The position numbers were made by a program, and so were the translations under genes. From positions 60,024,895 through 60,088,894 of the forward strand of contig NC_088912.1 in NCBI RefSeq assembly GCF_963576675.1: a stretch of 64,000 nt of DNA, given 5' to 3'. This document shows positions 1-10,099 of this stretch, in pieces (the first letter of the stretch is position 1; each line of letters starts with the position of its first letter). The notes under the pieces are model-generated. The model worked only from the letters and a program-made list of their open reading frames with translations, had not been told where the DNA came from and searched no databases. Source of the DNA: Euphorbia lathyris. Taxonomy: Eukaryota; Streptophyta; Magnoliopsida; Malpighiales; Euphorbiaceae.

Positions 1-124
1 GTGGATTGCCCACTCTCCTACTGTAATATGCACGAGTCACATTCCACAACTCAAGAATCCAACTCTGCAAGGAAGAGGTATGCTTTCACAAGCACTAAAT
101 ACATATATAAATACAACACCTCTG

Positions 125-321
125 TGTCGCATTTGTTGTTGAATGCGCTCAAATGTGACAAGGATTATACTAACCCTTGTCGTATTTGAGCGCATTCAAC
201 AACAAATGCGACAAGGTACTAGTGTAATCCTTGGCGCATTTGAGCGCATTCATGCTCAAATGCGATAAGCTACTAGTGTAATTCTTGTCACATTTGAGCA
301 CATTCAACAACAAATGCGACA
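125..321. repeat. Array of four short hairpin units (intron of DUF1985 gene)
   Basis: Four imperfect units of about 40 bp, each a foldback: an arm like CTTGTCGCATTTGAGCGCATT, a short loop, then AAATGCGACAAG. Units are separated by 10-15 bp spacers such as TACTAGTGTAAT. The array lies just beyond the splice donor of the main DUF1985 exon, so it is probably intronic on the minus strand. A related array flanks the other side of the exon (1274-1573). Origin unknown. Confidence 0.75.
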
Positions 322-446
322 CAGAGGTACACATAAATGTAGCATTCGAGTGCATTCATGTTAAATAACCACTTATACTATATATATACAAATATCATAC
401 ATATCATATATCATATACCAAATCAATAACATATATAAAAACATAC

Positions 447-1680
447 CTGGAATATGTGTGCAAATCCTATAAGTTGATATGGAACTCGTCCCCTATCTTC
501 CGCTGCATTTGCAACACAAACATTCGTTCTTTTCTTAATAGCCCAATCAAATGTCTTGCATGTCTCCTCCCAAGCCAACACATGGGAACTCATTAAATAG
601 TTTTGGATAATCTGCAAGATCCATTATCCAATCCTTTGCATGCCTATCGTTCGCATTATCCAGTACATTGCCATGCACAAAGTACATCATGGCAATCATA
701 ACAGCGTCTTGGTCAAATTGATCGGTCACATTCTTCTTCTTCCAGTCTATCGTTTTCAAAACTTCAAAGAAATGAACTGTCCTTATTGACTTATATTTCT
801 TAAAGTACTTCTTTCGCAACCTTTGCAGCATCTCTAATTTGTTCATCCTTTCCATAAATGCTACCGTGTTTACTCCAAACCTTAAACCACTAATCAGTCC
901 GAACTCCCAATCTCCAAACCTCATATCAACTCCTCTCACCTTGAACCACATCTCTATGTGTTCACTTTCTTTATGGTAAATCTCCCTCGCTATGACATGA
1001 TGAACTATGGCAAAAGAGAAACTAGCAATCTTCATATCCAAGTACTGTCCAAAACATGTTTTGCTGAAGATTGCTAACTGCTTTTCACTCAAGCACTTCT
1101 TTATCATCGCCCCAGAATCCAAATTAAACCTCACGGTTATTTGAGCGTCTGAATCAAACGCCTCGGGATATTTGTAAATGGATCTCTTTTTGCTCTTTTT
1201 TGCTTCCCTAGGATCATTCTGCAATATAACACAATGAACAAACATACACAAATATTAAATTTCAATAACAATGCTTGTCGCAGTTGAAAGCATTCTTAAA
1301 AAATGCAACCAGTTCTATGTATAATGCTTGTCGCAGTTGAGCGTATTCAATCAAAATGCGACAAGGTTATATATAAAACCTTGTCGCATTCAAGCGCATT
1401 TATAGTAGAATGCAACAAGGTTTTATATATAACATTGTCGCATTCAAGTGCATTCATATAACAAATGCGACAAGGTTTATGTACATAATCCTTGTCGCAT
1501 ATGAGCGCATTTACAGTAGAATGCAACAGGGATTTCACAGAGTCCATTAACGTCGCATTCGAGCACATTCGAGCTTCCTATAGCAAAATTTAATGCAGAA
1601 GATGAAGGCCGGCCATTTACCTTATGTTTAGTCCGTTCTTCTTCATCATTCGCGGTCGTCACTTTCCTTTTTCTGGCCAT
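447..1680 (-). pseudogene. DUF1985-domain protein gene, two exons, frameshifted
   Basis: Minus-strand gene model. Exon 1 is 1680-1621 (ATG at 1680-1678; begins MARKRKVTTANDEEER) and ends at a GTAAAT donor. Exon 2 is 1218-447, preceded by TTATATTGCAG and followed by donor GTATGT. The splice joins in phase 0. Exon 2 contains FGDWEFGLISGLRFG, typical of DUF1985, a plant domain often found next to Ulp1-type (C48) cysteine protease domains in Mutator-like or other transposons. The reading frame breaks near 595: upstream ends at FNEFP, and the next frame carries LAWEETCKTFDWAIKKR, the expected continuation. No protease domain is visible; it would lie left of the window. It may be a transposon-captured gene rather than a host gene. 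The model rests on splice signals only. Confidence 0.62.
1274..1573. repeat. Second hairpin array (intron 1 of DUF1985 gene)
   Basis: Five to six further units of the same foldback family as 125-321, e.g. CCTTGTCGCATTCAAGCG with a complementary GAATGCAACAAGG arm, spaced by AT-rich linkers. The array lies between the inferred donor at 1620 and acceptor at 1219, so it fills most of intron 1. Units are more diverged here than in the left array. Confidence 0.72.
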
Positions 1681-1980
1681 GTCGATGTTCGCCTGGTATG
1701 GAACAAGTGAAAATCGCCCAGTATGGATCAGATGAAAATAAGTTAAAAATGAAAATGCAGAACAGAAAAGAGCTGAGTATAAGTAGAGATGAAAGTTAAA
1801 CATATAATGAAGTTGAAAATAACTGAAACTGAAGAAGATGAAAGAGGAAGACGAAGACGAAGCAGTGGAAGAGGAAGATGAAGAAAAAGAAATGGAAGAG
1901 GAGGATGATCGATCAGAATAGACTAAGGGTAATTTTGTCCAAAATGGATGAAAGTGTCTAATTTGGTAAAATGGAAGCAA
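1681..1980 (-). promoter_or_regulatory. Putative 5' leader/promoter of DUF1985 gene with CT-rich tract
   Basis: Directly upstream of the inferred ATG. On the minus strand, 1912-1832 is a long pyrimidine tract made of TCT/TCC/TTC units, a common composition of plant 5' leaders. Translating it gives a serine-rich reading frame with no other support. No TATA box could be assigned. Confidence 0.3.
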
Positions 1981-2450
1981 GGTGGGTTAGATATTTAAAT
2001 GGGGTCCTTTAGTTGGGTCAGATTTGTAATTAGCCCAAGATTTTATCATTGTTCTTGCTGAGTAATGAAATTGTATCTTAATTTATCTCTTACCACAATT
2101 CATAATAGAATAAGGTCATTGCATGCTGAATCACCACATATGCTAATATAATGCAAAACAATAACAAACTTTAAGCTCGTATGAGATGGAAACAGAGTCA
2201 TTTCAAGGCAAAGGACTATATCTATATATACCTACATAAACTCCATGTGATTGTCATTTAACGTCAAAATTGATAAAATAATCTCTATGAGTACTCATAT
2301 ATTCATCCTAACATCTCATATCAAGGAGTATGAGATTCACAACTTCGCTAAGAAGATGAATAAATGTGATGATCTATGAATTAATACTGTGCAATTATTA
2401 ATGAACACTTCAAGTGTATTATTGCCAAGAAAACACATCTTATGTAATAA
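1981..2450. other. AT-rich spacer, nothing recognised
   Basis: No reading frame, LTR terminus or repeat pair recognised. Confidence 0.5.
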
Positions 2451-2660
2451 TACTCCATCTATTCCATTATACAAGTCATTCTAGGGTGTTTCACACAAAT
2501 TAAGAAATACAATTAATACAGAGTCAAATTAATGAATTTATATTGATTAACTAAAAAACATTCGTTCTCATGTAATCGTTGGTGAATAAGTTAAAAAAAC
2601 ATATAGACAAAGACAAAACTTTAATACTTGGACCGACAAACTAAACTAAAAACACTTATA
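2451..2660 (+). mobile_element. Truncated Stowaway-like MITE copy
   Basis: Begins TACTCCATCTATTCC after a TA and continues with AAGTCATTCTAGGGTGTTTC, matching the left end of the neighbouring element at 2800 through roughly 200 bp. No matching right terminus follows, so this copy appears truncated or merged with its neighbour. Confidence 0.5.
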
Positions 2661-2799
2661 TTTAGGAAAAAAATTAACTTATAACAAATATTTACAACTA
2701 TATCAAAGTAAATAAAGATAAATATGAAATCAATTTTTTTTAATTGCAAACAAATATTTAAAATATACAAAATGTACGTGATTAGAGCATTATCGGTCA

Positions 2800-3090
2800 T
2801 ACTCGCTCCATTCACTTACATAAGTCATTCTAGAATATTTCACACAAATTAAAAAATATAATTAATATAAAGTCAAATTAATGAATTTACATTGTTTAAT
2901 TAAAAAAAAATTCTCCCATGTCATGGCAGGAGAATAAACCTTGGAACGTTCAAAAAACACATGGATCAAGATAAAAAATTTAATAATTGGATCGAAAAAC
3001 TAAATTAAAAAGTTTATAGAAAACTAAAATGTTTTATATTTTAAAGAAACTAATAAATTAGAATGATTTATATAAAGGAATGAAGGAGTA
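2800..3090 (+). mobile_element. Stowaway-like (Tc1/mariner-type) MITE
   Basis: The left end TACTCGCTCCATTCAC...AAGTCATTCTA is inverted at the right end (TAGAATGATTTA...GGAATGAAGGAGTA). The ends carry the CTCC...GGAG signature of Stowaway elements with a TA target duplication. About 290 bp, no coding capacity. It would depend on a mariner-type transposase elsewhere. Confidence 0.65.
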
Positions 3091-3322
3091 ATAAATAATC
3101 CAAAAAAAAGGACTCATGCATGTGTAGAGTCTAACCGATGAAACAAAAGAGAGATGTATATTAAATGATGTATAGAGAAAGCGAGAAGAGGCATGAGAAT
3201 GAGTTTAGTTAAATGGTTTTGGTCGAAACTCATCTAGATGGGAAAGTTGGATTATTTCGTTACAAAAGGTCAAAAATGAAATCTAATATAATCAATGGAG
3301 AACCAAGCTTAAACTTGGGCTT
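3091..3322. other. Short spacer, nothing recognised
   Basis: No gene or repeat terminus could be supported between the MITE and the candidate Tat LTR. Confidence 0.5.
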
Positions 3323-3974
3323 TGATCCACCGAACAAAAAAGCTTTATTATTGATATCTCTCAATCTAAACAATTATCACGATCAAACTTGAATGAACAA
3401 CAATCAACAAACAGTTAAAATAGAACCAAAAGCCGGTGTTCCCTCACCGATACTTAAGTCAGTGATATATTTGAAGAAAGTAAGTTAACTTGAAAGCAAA
3501 CTGTGTTTGGAGAACATTGTGTATCTTATGATGTTTGCTGATGGACTATTTATAAACGTTCGGAAATGTACCTATGACTGAATACCTTTCCATGTGGAAG
3601 TGGTTAATTGGTTCATATACATTTACTTTTTTTAATTTTCCACAAGATCCAGCATCTTATTAGGATTAAGAGCGTATCTTTGGAATCCAAAATGCTTACT
3701 GGTCCACGTGTCCGATTAGTTGTGCTTTATACTAAAACTCTTGATTGGTATACATGTCCAAGCTTATTCTTTTATTCCGTGTGATATCAAATGTCCCTCA
3801 TGTTTTTTATGAAAGCTATTTAGGTTTTCACTTTTTGGAGAAGTGGGCCCAATTTTTAAGAAGCTGATTCATTTTGCTAGCGCTTCATCCAGCTCACCTG
3901 ACTACCGCCGTTTCATGATTTGTAGTTATTACCCTAGTTTTTTAGAAGACCAAAAAGAGTAGGTAATAATTACA
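3323..3974 (-). repeat. Candidate 3' LTR of Tat-type element (minus)
   Basis: On the minus strand the segment opens TGTAATTATTACC and closes CGGTGGATCA (TG...CA). The 16 bases just upstream (3990-3975, minus) are CGAAGAAGGCTAAAAG, a good polypurine tract. Within it a TATA-like TTTATAAATAG lies near 3550 and an AATAAAG polyadenylation-like signal follows. Position and strand fit the 3' LTR of the Tat pol at 7965-10755. No second LTR copy is in the window, so the ends are inferred. Confidence 0.45.
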
Positions 3975-4113
3975 CTTTTAGCCTTCTTCGTCTATATTTG
4001 TTTGAAGAAGTGGGATTTCTACTTTTACATTTTGCTTCATCTCTCTTTCTGCAATCTCTTATAAGTCCTCTGCTATTTGTTTCTATTCATTTCTTTTACT
4101 TAGATTTTACTCC

Positions 4114-4500
4114 ATGGCTCCAAAATCCCTAAAATGCTCATCTTCTAAGAAACAATCTACTTCTTCCCTTGCAAAAAAAAAAAACCTATAAGAAATCTCC
4201 TGCTAAAGTTTGTAAACTGAACTTAAAAGTTCATTCTCAACCTTTGACCTTAACCCAAACTCTCCTAAATAAAATTGTTAATCAATAATCCCTAGTTAAG
4301 ACAAATGATTGCTAGTTTACCTTTAGAGAATGAAAGAGCCAATCATCCACCTATTAGTACTCTAGGTATTTTTACCGAATATCTAGAATGGGAAATACGA
4401 TTTCCCTTACCTAGAGGGGTCAGTGCCGTTTTAAATGAGTTCAAAATCCCAATGCCTGACTTGAACAACTTTCTTTTGAAAAAATTTGCACTGATTTAGA
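4114..4500 (+). pseudogene. Antisense extra ORF of Tat element, 5' part (gag-like)
   Basis: First half of a plus-strand coding region lying on the strand opposite to the Tat pol. The ATG at 4114 gives MAPKSLKCSSSKKQ, and an A-run near 4180 causes a frameshift. From 4305 a clean frame carries YLEWEIRFPLPRGVSAVLNE, resembling the N-terminal domain of gag-like plant transposon proteins (xxFPLPxxVxxVLxxxxI). The frame is lost at 4500, and an LTR-like insertion follows at about 4539. Coding resumes at 6413. Extra ORFs, including antisense ones between pol and the 3' LTR, are known in Tat-lineage elements, which is the basis of this call. Confidence 0.55.
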
Positions 4501-4538
4501 TGTGAATCTGACTCGTCCCTTATTTCGGTTTCTCTGGC

Positions 4539-6400
4539 GTTGATGCGCGTTTTACGTATACATGCATGTGAAGGCAAGTGTACCTTAGTCGTGTATCAAA
4601 TAATAAAGTGAAAGTAGAGTATCGTTCCCACGAGGATGGTGATTATAAGTACTAATCTCTATGCTTACTGTCTATTATTTAAACAATAAAAAGGTAGAGT
4701 TTGTTGGACAACCAAGCTAAGACTTAAGCAAGAAATGAACTGAAAATTATACAAATTTGATGAGAGATTACTTATACTAAAAGAAACTAAGGCTTTTAGC
4801 TTCATTTAACCTCTTTGCTTGGTAATAACACTTAACCCCTTTTAAGTTGTTTTATCTTTTTTAAGATGACGATTTTTCTTATTAACTAATAGATTCTCGA
4901 GATTGGCTCTAAACTCTCGATTAATTACTTTCCCTTGGTCTGACTCAAGTAATTAATCTAGAGAAGCATTAATTTTTATTAATCTAAACCTTTTTAACCT
5001 ACTTTATCTTGGTCCGGTTAAAGTGATTACTTAAGATTCAAGAAAAACTGCTCGAGTAATTAGTTCTAAACTTTCGATTAATTACTTTCACTTGGTCTGA
5101 CTCAAGTAATTAATCCAAAGAAGCATTAAGTTTTCTTAATTCCAAACTTTCGGTTTATTACTTTCCCTTGGTCCGACTCAAGTAATAAATCTAAGATTTG
5201 TAATAAGATTCATAAAAAATCTTGGAAAACCAATAAGCCACACTAAATGGTCATCAGGTCTAACTTATGAATTTCGATTAATCAATTTAATCACGGTCAA
5301 TATAGATGATTAATTATATTCAAGTAGGAATTGGGCCCATCACCTACAAGCATTAAGAATCATAAGTTAGTTCTCAAAAAGGATAAACATAGCTTAAATA
5401 GGTTAAATATAATTACCACATAATTAAGGTTAAGATCCGCTTTTAGCCTTAGTTAAGGGGGGTTTTAGCCCATAATTAGATTAAAACACACCTTAGAAAG
5501 ATAGATAATAGAGTTCATTGTAATAAAAGAGATTGAGGTTTAGAAGAAACCGTAATGACGATTGCCGAACGAACTTCTTCGGTAACTTAAAACTTACTTT
5601 TATTAGATGAACTTTTGCACAAACAACAACTTGAGCACAACAACAATAATCACAACTAAAAATACAACTGATCTTTGAAGAGAAAAATCAGCAAAATAAC
5701 ATTATAGAGGGAGGAATTAAGCCTAAGCTTGGTGTGTCTTCAAATGGCTCCCAAGGTCTCCTTTCATAGTAAAATGGCACACATAATTCCAAAGACCAAG
5801 TCTCCTTATGGCCTCCCACTCCCTAATCTTCTGAATTCAGCCTTTAAGAGAGGGTGGTAGAAGACTTTGATAATTTAAGAGTTGAAATGTGTAACGGTGG
5901 GAAAGGAATCATAGGCTTCAACATGTTCATCAATTTTGGATAATTTTCTGGGCCTAATACACTTCGAATTTGGAGATGACTATTATTAGTCATTTGTTCA
6001 TCTTTCTCTTAGCTTTCCAACGCATTTTGAATCGCCTCAATCCGAGTCTGTATAAAGGAGATAAGTTGAAAATACGAAAATATGTCAAATATGTCCTAGT
6101 GTGAACAATTGGACTTTTATCTTACAGCACCCATCGGTGATGAAGTGCATGGTGAATGTCACTAAAACTCATTTTTTCTGGTCTCTTTTACTCCCGAGTT
6201 GTCGTCTTAAGCGCTGACTTGGTTATTTGTGCCACAAACCTTGTGAAAATGCCTAGAAAACACACAAAGTGGTTTAGATACATAAAATGAAGAAAATAAA
6301 CAAAAACCATTATTAAAATTTATTAAAGTGTACAAAATAACTAGTAATGAAATACTAAAAATGCTATAAATTACGACATCCAAGCAAGAAACCAGATGAA
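4539..6400. mobile_element. LTR-like insertion (probable solo LTR) in the Tat antisense ORF
   Basis: Opens TGATGCGCGTTTTACG with the wording typical of many plant Ty3 LTRs (AAGTGTACCTTAGTCG, AATAATAAAGTGAAAGTAGAGTATCG, CCCACGAGG). It has no gag or pol and interrupts the coding region at 4114-7551. The right boundary is uncertain (6370-6412) and no clear target duplication was found. It contains a tandem dyad array at 4895-5215. Confidence 0.5.
4895..5215. repeat. Tandem imperfect repeats, each with an internal dyad
   Basis: Three to four degenerate units of the pattern AACTTTCGATTAATTACTTT-CCCTTGGTCTGACTC-AAGTAATTAAT, followed by AGCATTAA. In the best units ATTAATTACTT and AAGTAATTAAT are perfect 11-bp inverted arms around the conserved centre. 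The array sits inside the LTR-like insertion. Confidence 0.7.
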
Positions 6401-6412
6401 GACATGCTCTAG

Positions 6413-7551
6413 TGGTTTGTCAATTTTTTACATCGTCCTTTTTTGGAAAAGAAAGTTCAAAGTGGTAAGAACTTTAAACCGAAGTGGTTTTGGATAAAAT
6501 TGAATGTTACAAACGTCGAACATCCATATTCTTGAGGGTTTCCCAATGCTATAAAATGGAACAAAACCCTTTGTGATTTAGCTTCCTGGAAAACTACCAG
6601 CACCTTAAGATCCAAGGAGAAAGATGAATCTAAGCTAGTGCAAGCCTATAGCAAACGATGAACTTATCGCGATATGCTTAACTTGATTCGTAATGAAGGA
6701 TTTTCTGCCTTTGTGACAAAAAAGGAAAAATTATCTACTCCGGATAAAAAATATTTCAAAAATAGAAGGTGATTTTCCCCCTCTTTTTCCTATTTTGATT
6801 TTTGATTTTACTCGATGCAGTCGTTCTCATTTCGTAGCCCGAATCAAGGAATTGAACGCTGCCCAGAAGTCTTCGGGAGCCATTGAAGCCTCAACTATTC
6901 CATTACCAGATGGGGGAATAAATGTGGAAAGCTTACCCGAAATTAATCCCCTTCATGAAGCTCAAATCATTTAGGCTTCATGATGAGGTCGAAGCTTCTT
7001 TCACCTCTGCCTAAATTATTCCACCTCTGAACTCTCCTACTCAAAATGAACTTGCTATGATGGATGTTGATCTCCTTTCAACCTTAAATGTTTCTGTTGA
7101 AGTTCCTTTACTGGCTGAGGAAGAGCAAATACCTGAGAATCATCTTGTAATTTCAGTACCGTCTTCACCATAAATTGAACACCTAGTAAAGGATCCACCT
7201 GAAGTCATAACTTAAGATCAAGCTATATGCTCCAAGCAATCTCCTCCATTGTCAAATGAAATTGATGTGCATCAATTTGTTCGTTCGCCTTCAGTTAGCA
7301 AAGGCTCTAACTATTTTGATTCTAATGTTTCTGACATGGAAGAATGGATGAAGCTAGATAAGTTAAGTAAGGAAGCACTTATTTCCTAGGTTTGGCATCT
7401 CCAAAGACTTCAAATTCCAACTGCTCCTAATCTTAAACTAATAGGAAAACTTCCAAGAGTTCCTGAGATCAAATTTACTCCTCTAGATGAGTGTGCTCCC
7501 AAACGCCAAAAAACCTCAAAACAGAAAACATCAAAGGAGAAAAGAAAATGA
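6413..7551 (+). pseudogene. Antisense extra ORF of Tat element, 3' part, with probable intron
   Basis: Continuation of the coding region broken at 4539. From 6413 the frame reads WFVNFLHRPFLEKK and later KPKWFWIKLNV, the aromatic-rich pattern of plant gag-like proteins, with only a few stops up to about 6770. A likely intron follows: GTGATTTTCC near 6769 and a pyrimidine-rich stretch ending GATGCAG at about 6829. Coding resumes as SHFVARIKELNAAQKSSG. The C-terminal part (about 7026-7551) is acidic and serine/proline-rich with several stops and ends CAPKRQKTSKQKTSKEKRK, a strong nuclear-localisation-like tail. Function unknown. Confidence 0.55.
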
Positions 7552-7964
7552 AAAATTACGATTGAAGCTGATGTAAAATGAATATTTTGAAGTTATGAAT
7601 AATCTCTTCGTTTCATTTACTTCCATAACGATTTTTGCGTTGCATGAATGTTATATAGGGCCTTTAGTATATTTTTTTTTAGAATGTATCCACTTTATGT
7701 TTATGATTATGATTAGAATCCTTAAACCACACATATGATTAGCCTTTAATATAATAAAAAAATCCTAAGTAAGATTTTGAATGAAGGAAGACATATTCTA
7801 TTGCTTTCAACTATCGAATGACAAGATTTACAATTTTTGAACTACACCAAATGGTAGGTTTACATAAAACTTTACTGATAACACTTTAATAATGCTCGAG
7901 CGTTCCAAGTACGAGGGATTTCTTCCTAAGAGTTCCCAAAGTCTTTATGTGTGTGTTAACGCAT
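7552..7964. other. Spacer between Tat integrase end and antisense ORF end
   Basis: AT-rich. The two convergent coding regions (plus-strand extra ORF, minus-strand pol) both end around this stretch. No further gene is seen; it may hold the two polyadenylation regions. Confidence 0.5.
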
Positions 7965-9277
7965 TTAGAAATTTGGAATGGTCATTCCCAATTGCGGCTT
8001 AACTTCCCTTTTTTTATCTTCTCTAGATTGAAAAGCTTCGACATTTCTCAGAACGAGATATCCTTGAAATAATTGTCTAGACCAAACCCTTTTATCATGC
8101 GCTGCCTTCATGTTTTGTTTGTAAGCAGCCATTCTGATAGAAGCCTGCTCCACATTTTCCTCTAGAAAGTCTAATTTCTGATGCATCTCCTCTTCATTGC
8201 CATCCTCCAAATTATAGGCCACTCTAGGACTAACTGCTCCAATTTCTACTGGGACAAAAGCTTTAGCTCCACATGTGAGGGAAAATGGCATTTCTCCAGT
8301 AGTTGTTCTTGGGGTTCTTCTGTATGCCCATAAGACATGTTAGTGCTGATCTACCCAGGACCCCTTATCTTTTCCTAATATTTTCTTCAACCTATGCACG
8401 ATTGTTCTGTTGGTTACTTCGATCATCCCATTTGTCCGTGGATGAGCTACTAAAGTGAAACGAAGCTTGATATGAAGATTCTCACAATATGATCGAAACA
8501 TCTTACAATCAAATTGTTTGCTATTATCCATGATGATGATGATGATGTGGGGGATGCTGAATCTGCATAAGACCATTTTATCCACAAATGAGATGATTTG
8601 TGAAAAAGTGATTGTTGCTACAGCTTCGGCCTCCGCCCTTTTTTGAGAAATGATCAACAGTTACATTAAGAACTTCTTTTGACCTTTTGCCTTTGGGAAG
8701 GCTCCAACAATGTCAATGCCACAAGTAGAAAATGGACAAGATTGCTGAATGACTCTCATGGTAGATGCAGGAGATCTCACTATAGGTGCAAAGATTTGAC
8801 AATTGAGCATTTTTGGACCAACTCTGCTACATCCTTGGCCATTTTAAGCAAGTAGAAACCTTTCAATTGAGCTTTTTTGGCCAATGTAGCTTTTCATTCA
8901 CGAGCTCCGCAAATGCCCCCATAAATCGCCTATATGATGTATTTTCTTTAGTCGAATCCTACGCATCTCAACCAAGGTTGGTCAAAAGATCTTCGATGTA
9001 GTATATTATTAATGACCAAATATCTCCCCGCCTTCTCGAGTACCTTTATCTGCTCATTTTTATCTTGAGGTAAAGTTCCTATATTGAGATAAGAAAAAAT
9101 AGAATAAAACCATTCTTTAATGATATCCACTACTAGGACTTCCCTTCTAGCAATGCTTGCGTAAGATATTTTTTCAACACAGCATGAGCATAAACGAGAC
9201 CAGTTAGGAGTTGATGCTAATTTTGCTAAATGTTCTGCCTCTTCGTTTTCTTCTCTTAGGTTTCTTTGCACATCCAT
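7965..9277 (-). pseudogene. Tat-type Ty3 integrase region (decayed)
   Basis: Minus-strand pieces in pol order. 9277-8948 holds the linker and the zinc-binding/N-terminal area (AEHLAKLASTPNW, ARREVLVVD, LHRRSFDQPWLRCV). About 8810-8340 holds the catalytic core, with SIPHIIIIIMDNSKQF at the second Asp position and HPRTNGMIEVTNRTI carrying the Glu. 8291-7965 is the C-terminal domain (RMAAYKQNMKAAHDKRV...GYLVLRNVEAF). Several frameshifts and stops separate the pieces, and an ATC/GAT run at 8530-8545 adds Ile residues at the core. Non-functional. Confidence 0.82.
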
Positions 9278-9331
9278 CTTTTGGCCTTCGTCCTTTCCTT
9301 CTTGTAAGAGATGTCTTACAATTAGTAGATA

Positions 9332-10081
9332 TTATTTCATGATGACATCCCTTACTTTGTAGTTTTCCAATTGGCAAACTACAAGCTTAGAATCACTTTT
9401 CAAGACAACTTTATCTGGCTTGATCACATTTAGGATCCAAAGATCTTGGAGCAAAGCTTCATATTCGGCCACATTATTAGATGCTAAAAAATCTAAAGTA
9501 GCCGCATACCTGAGCTTAAGGCCATAAAGATCCTGCACAAAGACCCCAATCCCACCTCCATCCTTGTTTAAGCTTCCATCCATAAAGATCTCCCATGTTC
9601 CAGAAGCTTTTGATGGCTCATCGTCTTCTTTCGGCACCTCAATCGAAAATGTTACAACCGTCTGTGCCTTAAAAGCTTTTCGAGGCTCAAACTGGATGTC
9701 AAACTCTGTTAATTTTAATGCCCACTCTACCAATCTGTCTGAAGTTTCAGGTCTTTGCAAAATTTTCCTCAAAGGCATGTCAGTCTGAACCAAAATTGAA
9801 TGGCTTTGAAAATAATGTCGTAGTTTCTGCGTTGCAATCACCACTCTGAATGCTAGCTTTTCGAGCTTTAGATATCTTACTTCAGTATCTCGGAAGACTC
9901 TGCTTACATAATAAACAAGAAAATGTTTTGTACCTTCCTCCCGAATCAAAACCATTCCTATGGAATCTTCGGCTACACTTATATATAAGTATAAAATTTC
10001 ACTAGGCAAAGGCATGTTCAGCAATGGTGGTGAAGCAAGAAAATTTTTTAACTGACCAAAGGACGTTTGACATTCTACCAT
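9332..10081 (-). pseudogene. Tat-type RNase H plus second (archaeal-type) RNase H
   Basis: One open frame of 249 codons with two RNase H domains. The first is the connection/RNase H of the RT (RVFRDTEVRYLKLEKLAF, YFQSHSILVQTDMPLRKIL). The second begins WEIFMDGSLNKDGGGIGV and holds NNVAEYEALL and KSDSKLVVCQ, giving the D-E-D catalytic set. A second archaeal-type RNase H fused after the first is diagnostic of the Tat lineage of plant Ty3 elements. Although open, the region is flanked by broken RT and integrase segments, so it is a relic. Confidence 0.85.
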
Positions 10082-10099
10082 CTAGTTGAATTTTTTTAT

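Noticed and set aside
547..1251. Start of the DUF1985 protein at the first Met of the open frame (1251)
   Set aside because: The first 11 codons fall in the intron; TTATATTGCAG at 1229-1219 is a good acceptor and joins in phase to the upstream exon with MARKRK.
125..1573. Regularly spaced palindromic repeats resembling a CRISPR array
   Set aside because: Units are degenerate, spacers are short and similar to one another, an exon lies between the arrays, and the surrounding DNA is plant nuclear; no cas-like gene.
1477..1980. 167-codon serine/phenylalanine-rich frame
   Set aside because: It comes from reading the CT-rich leader strand and the intronic repeat; only the 20 codons at 1680-1621 are supported.
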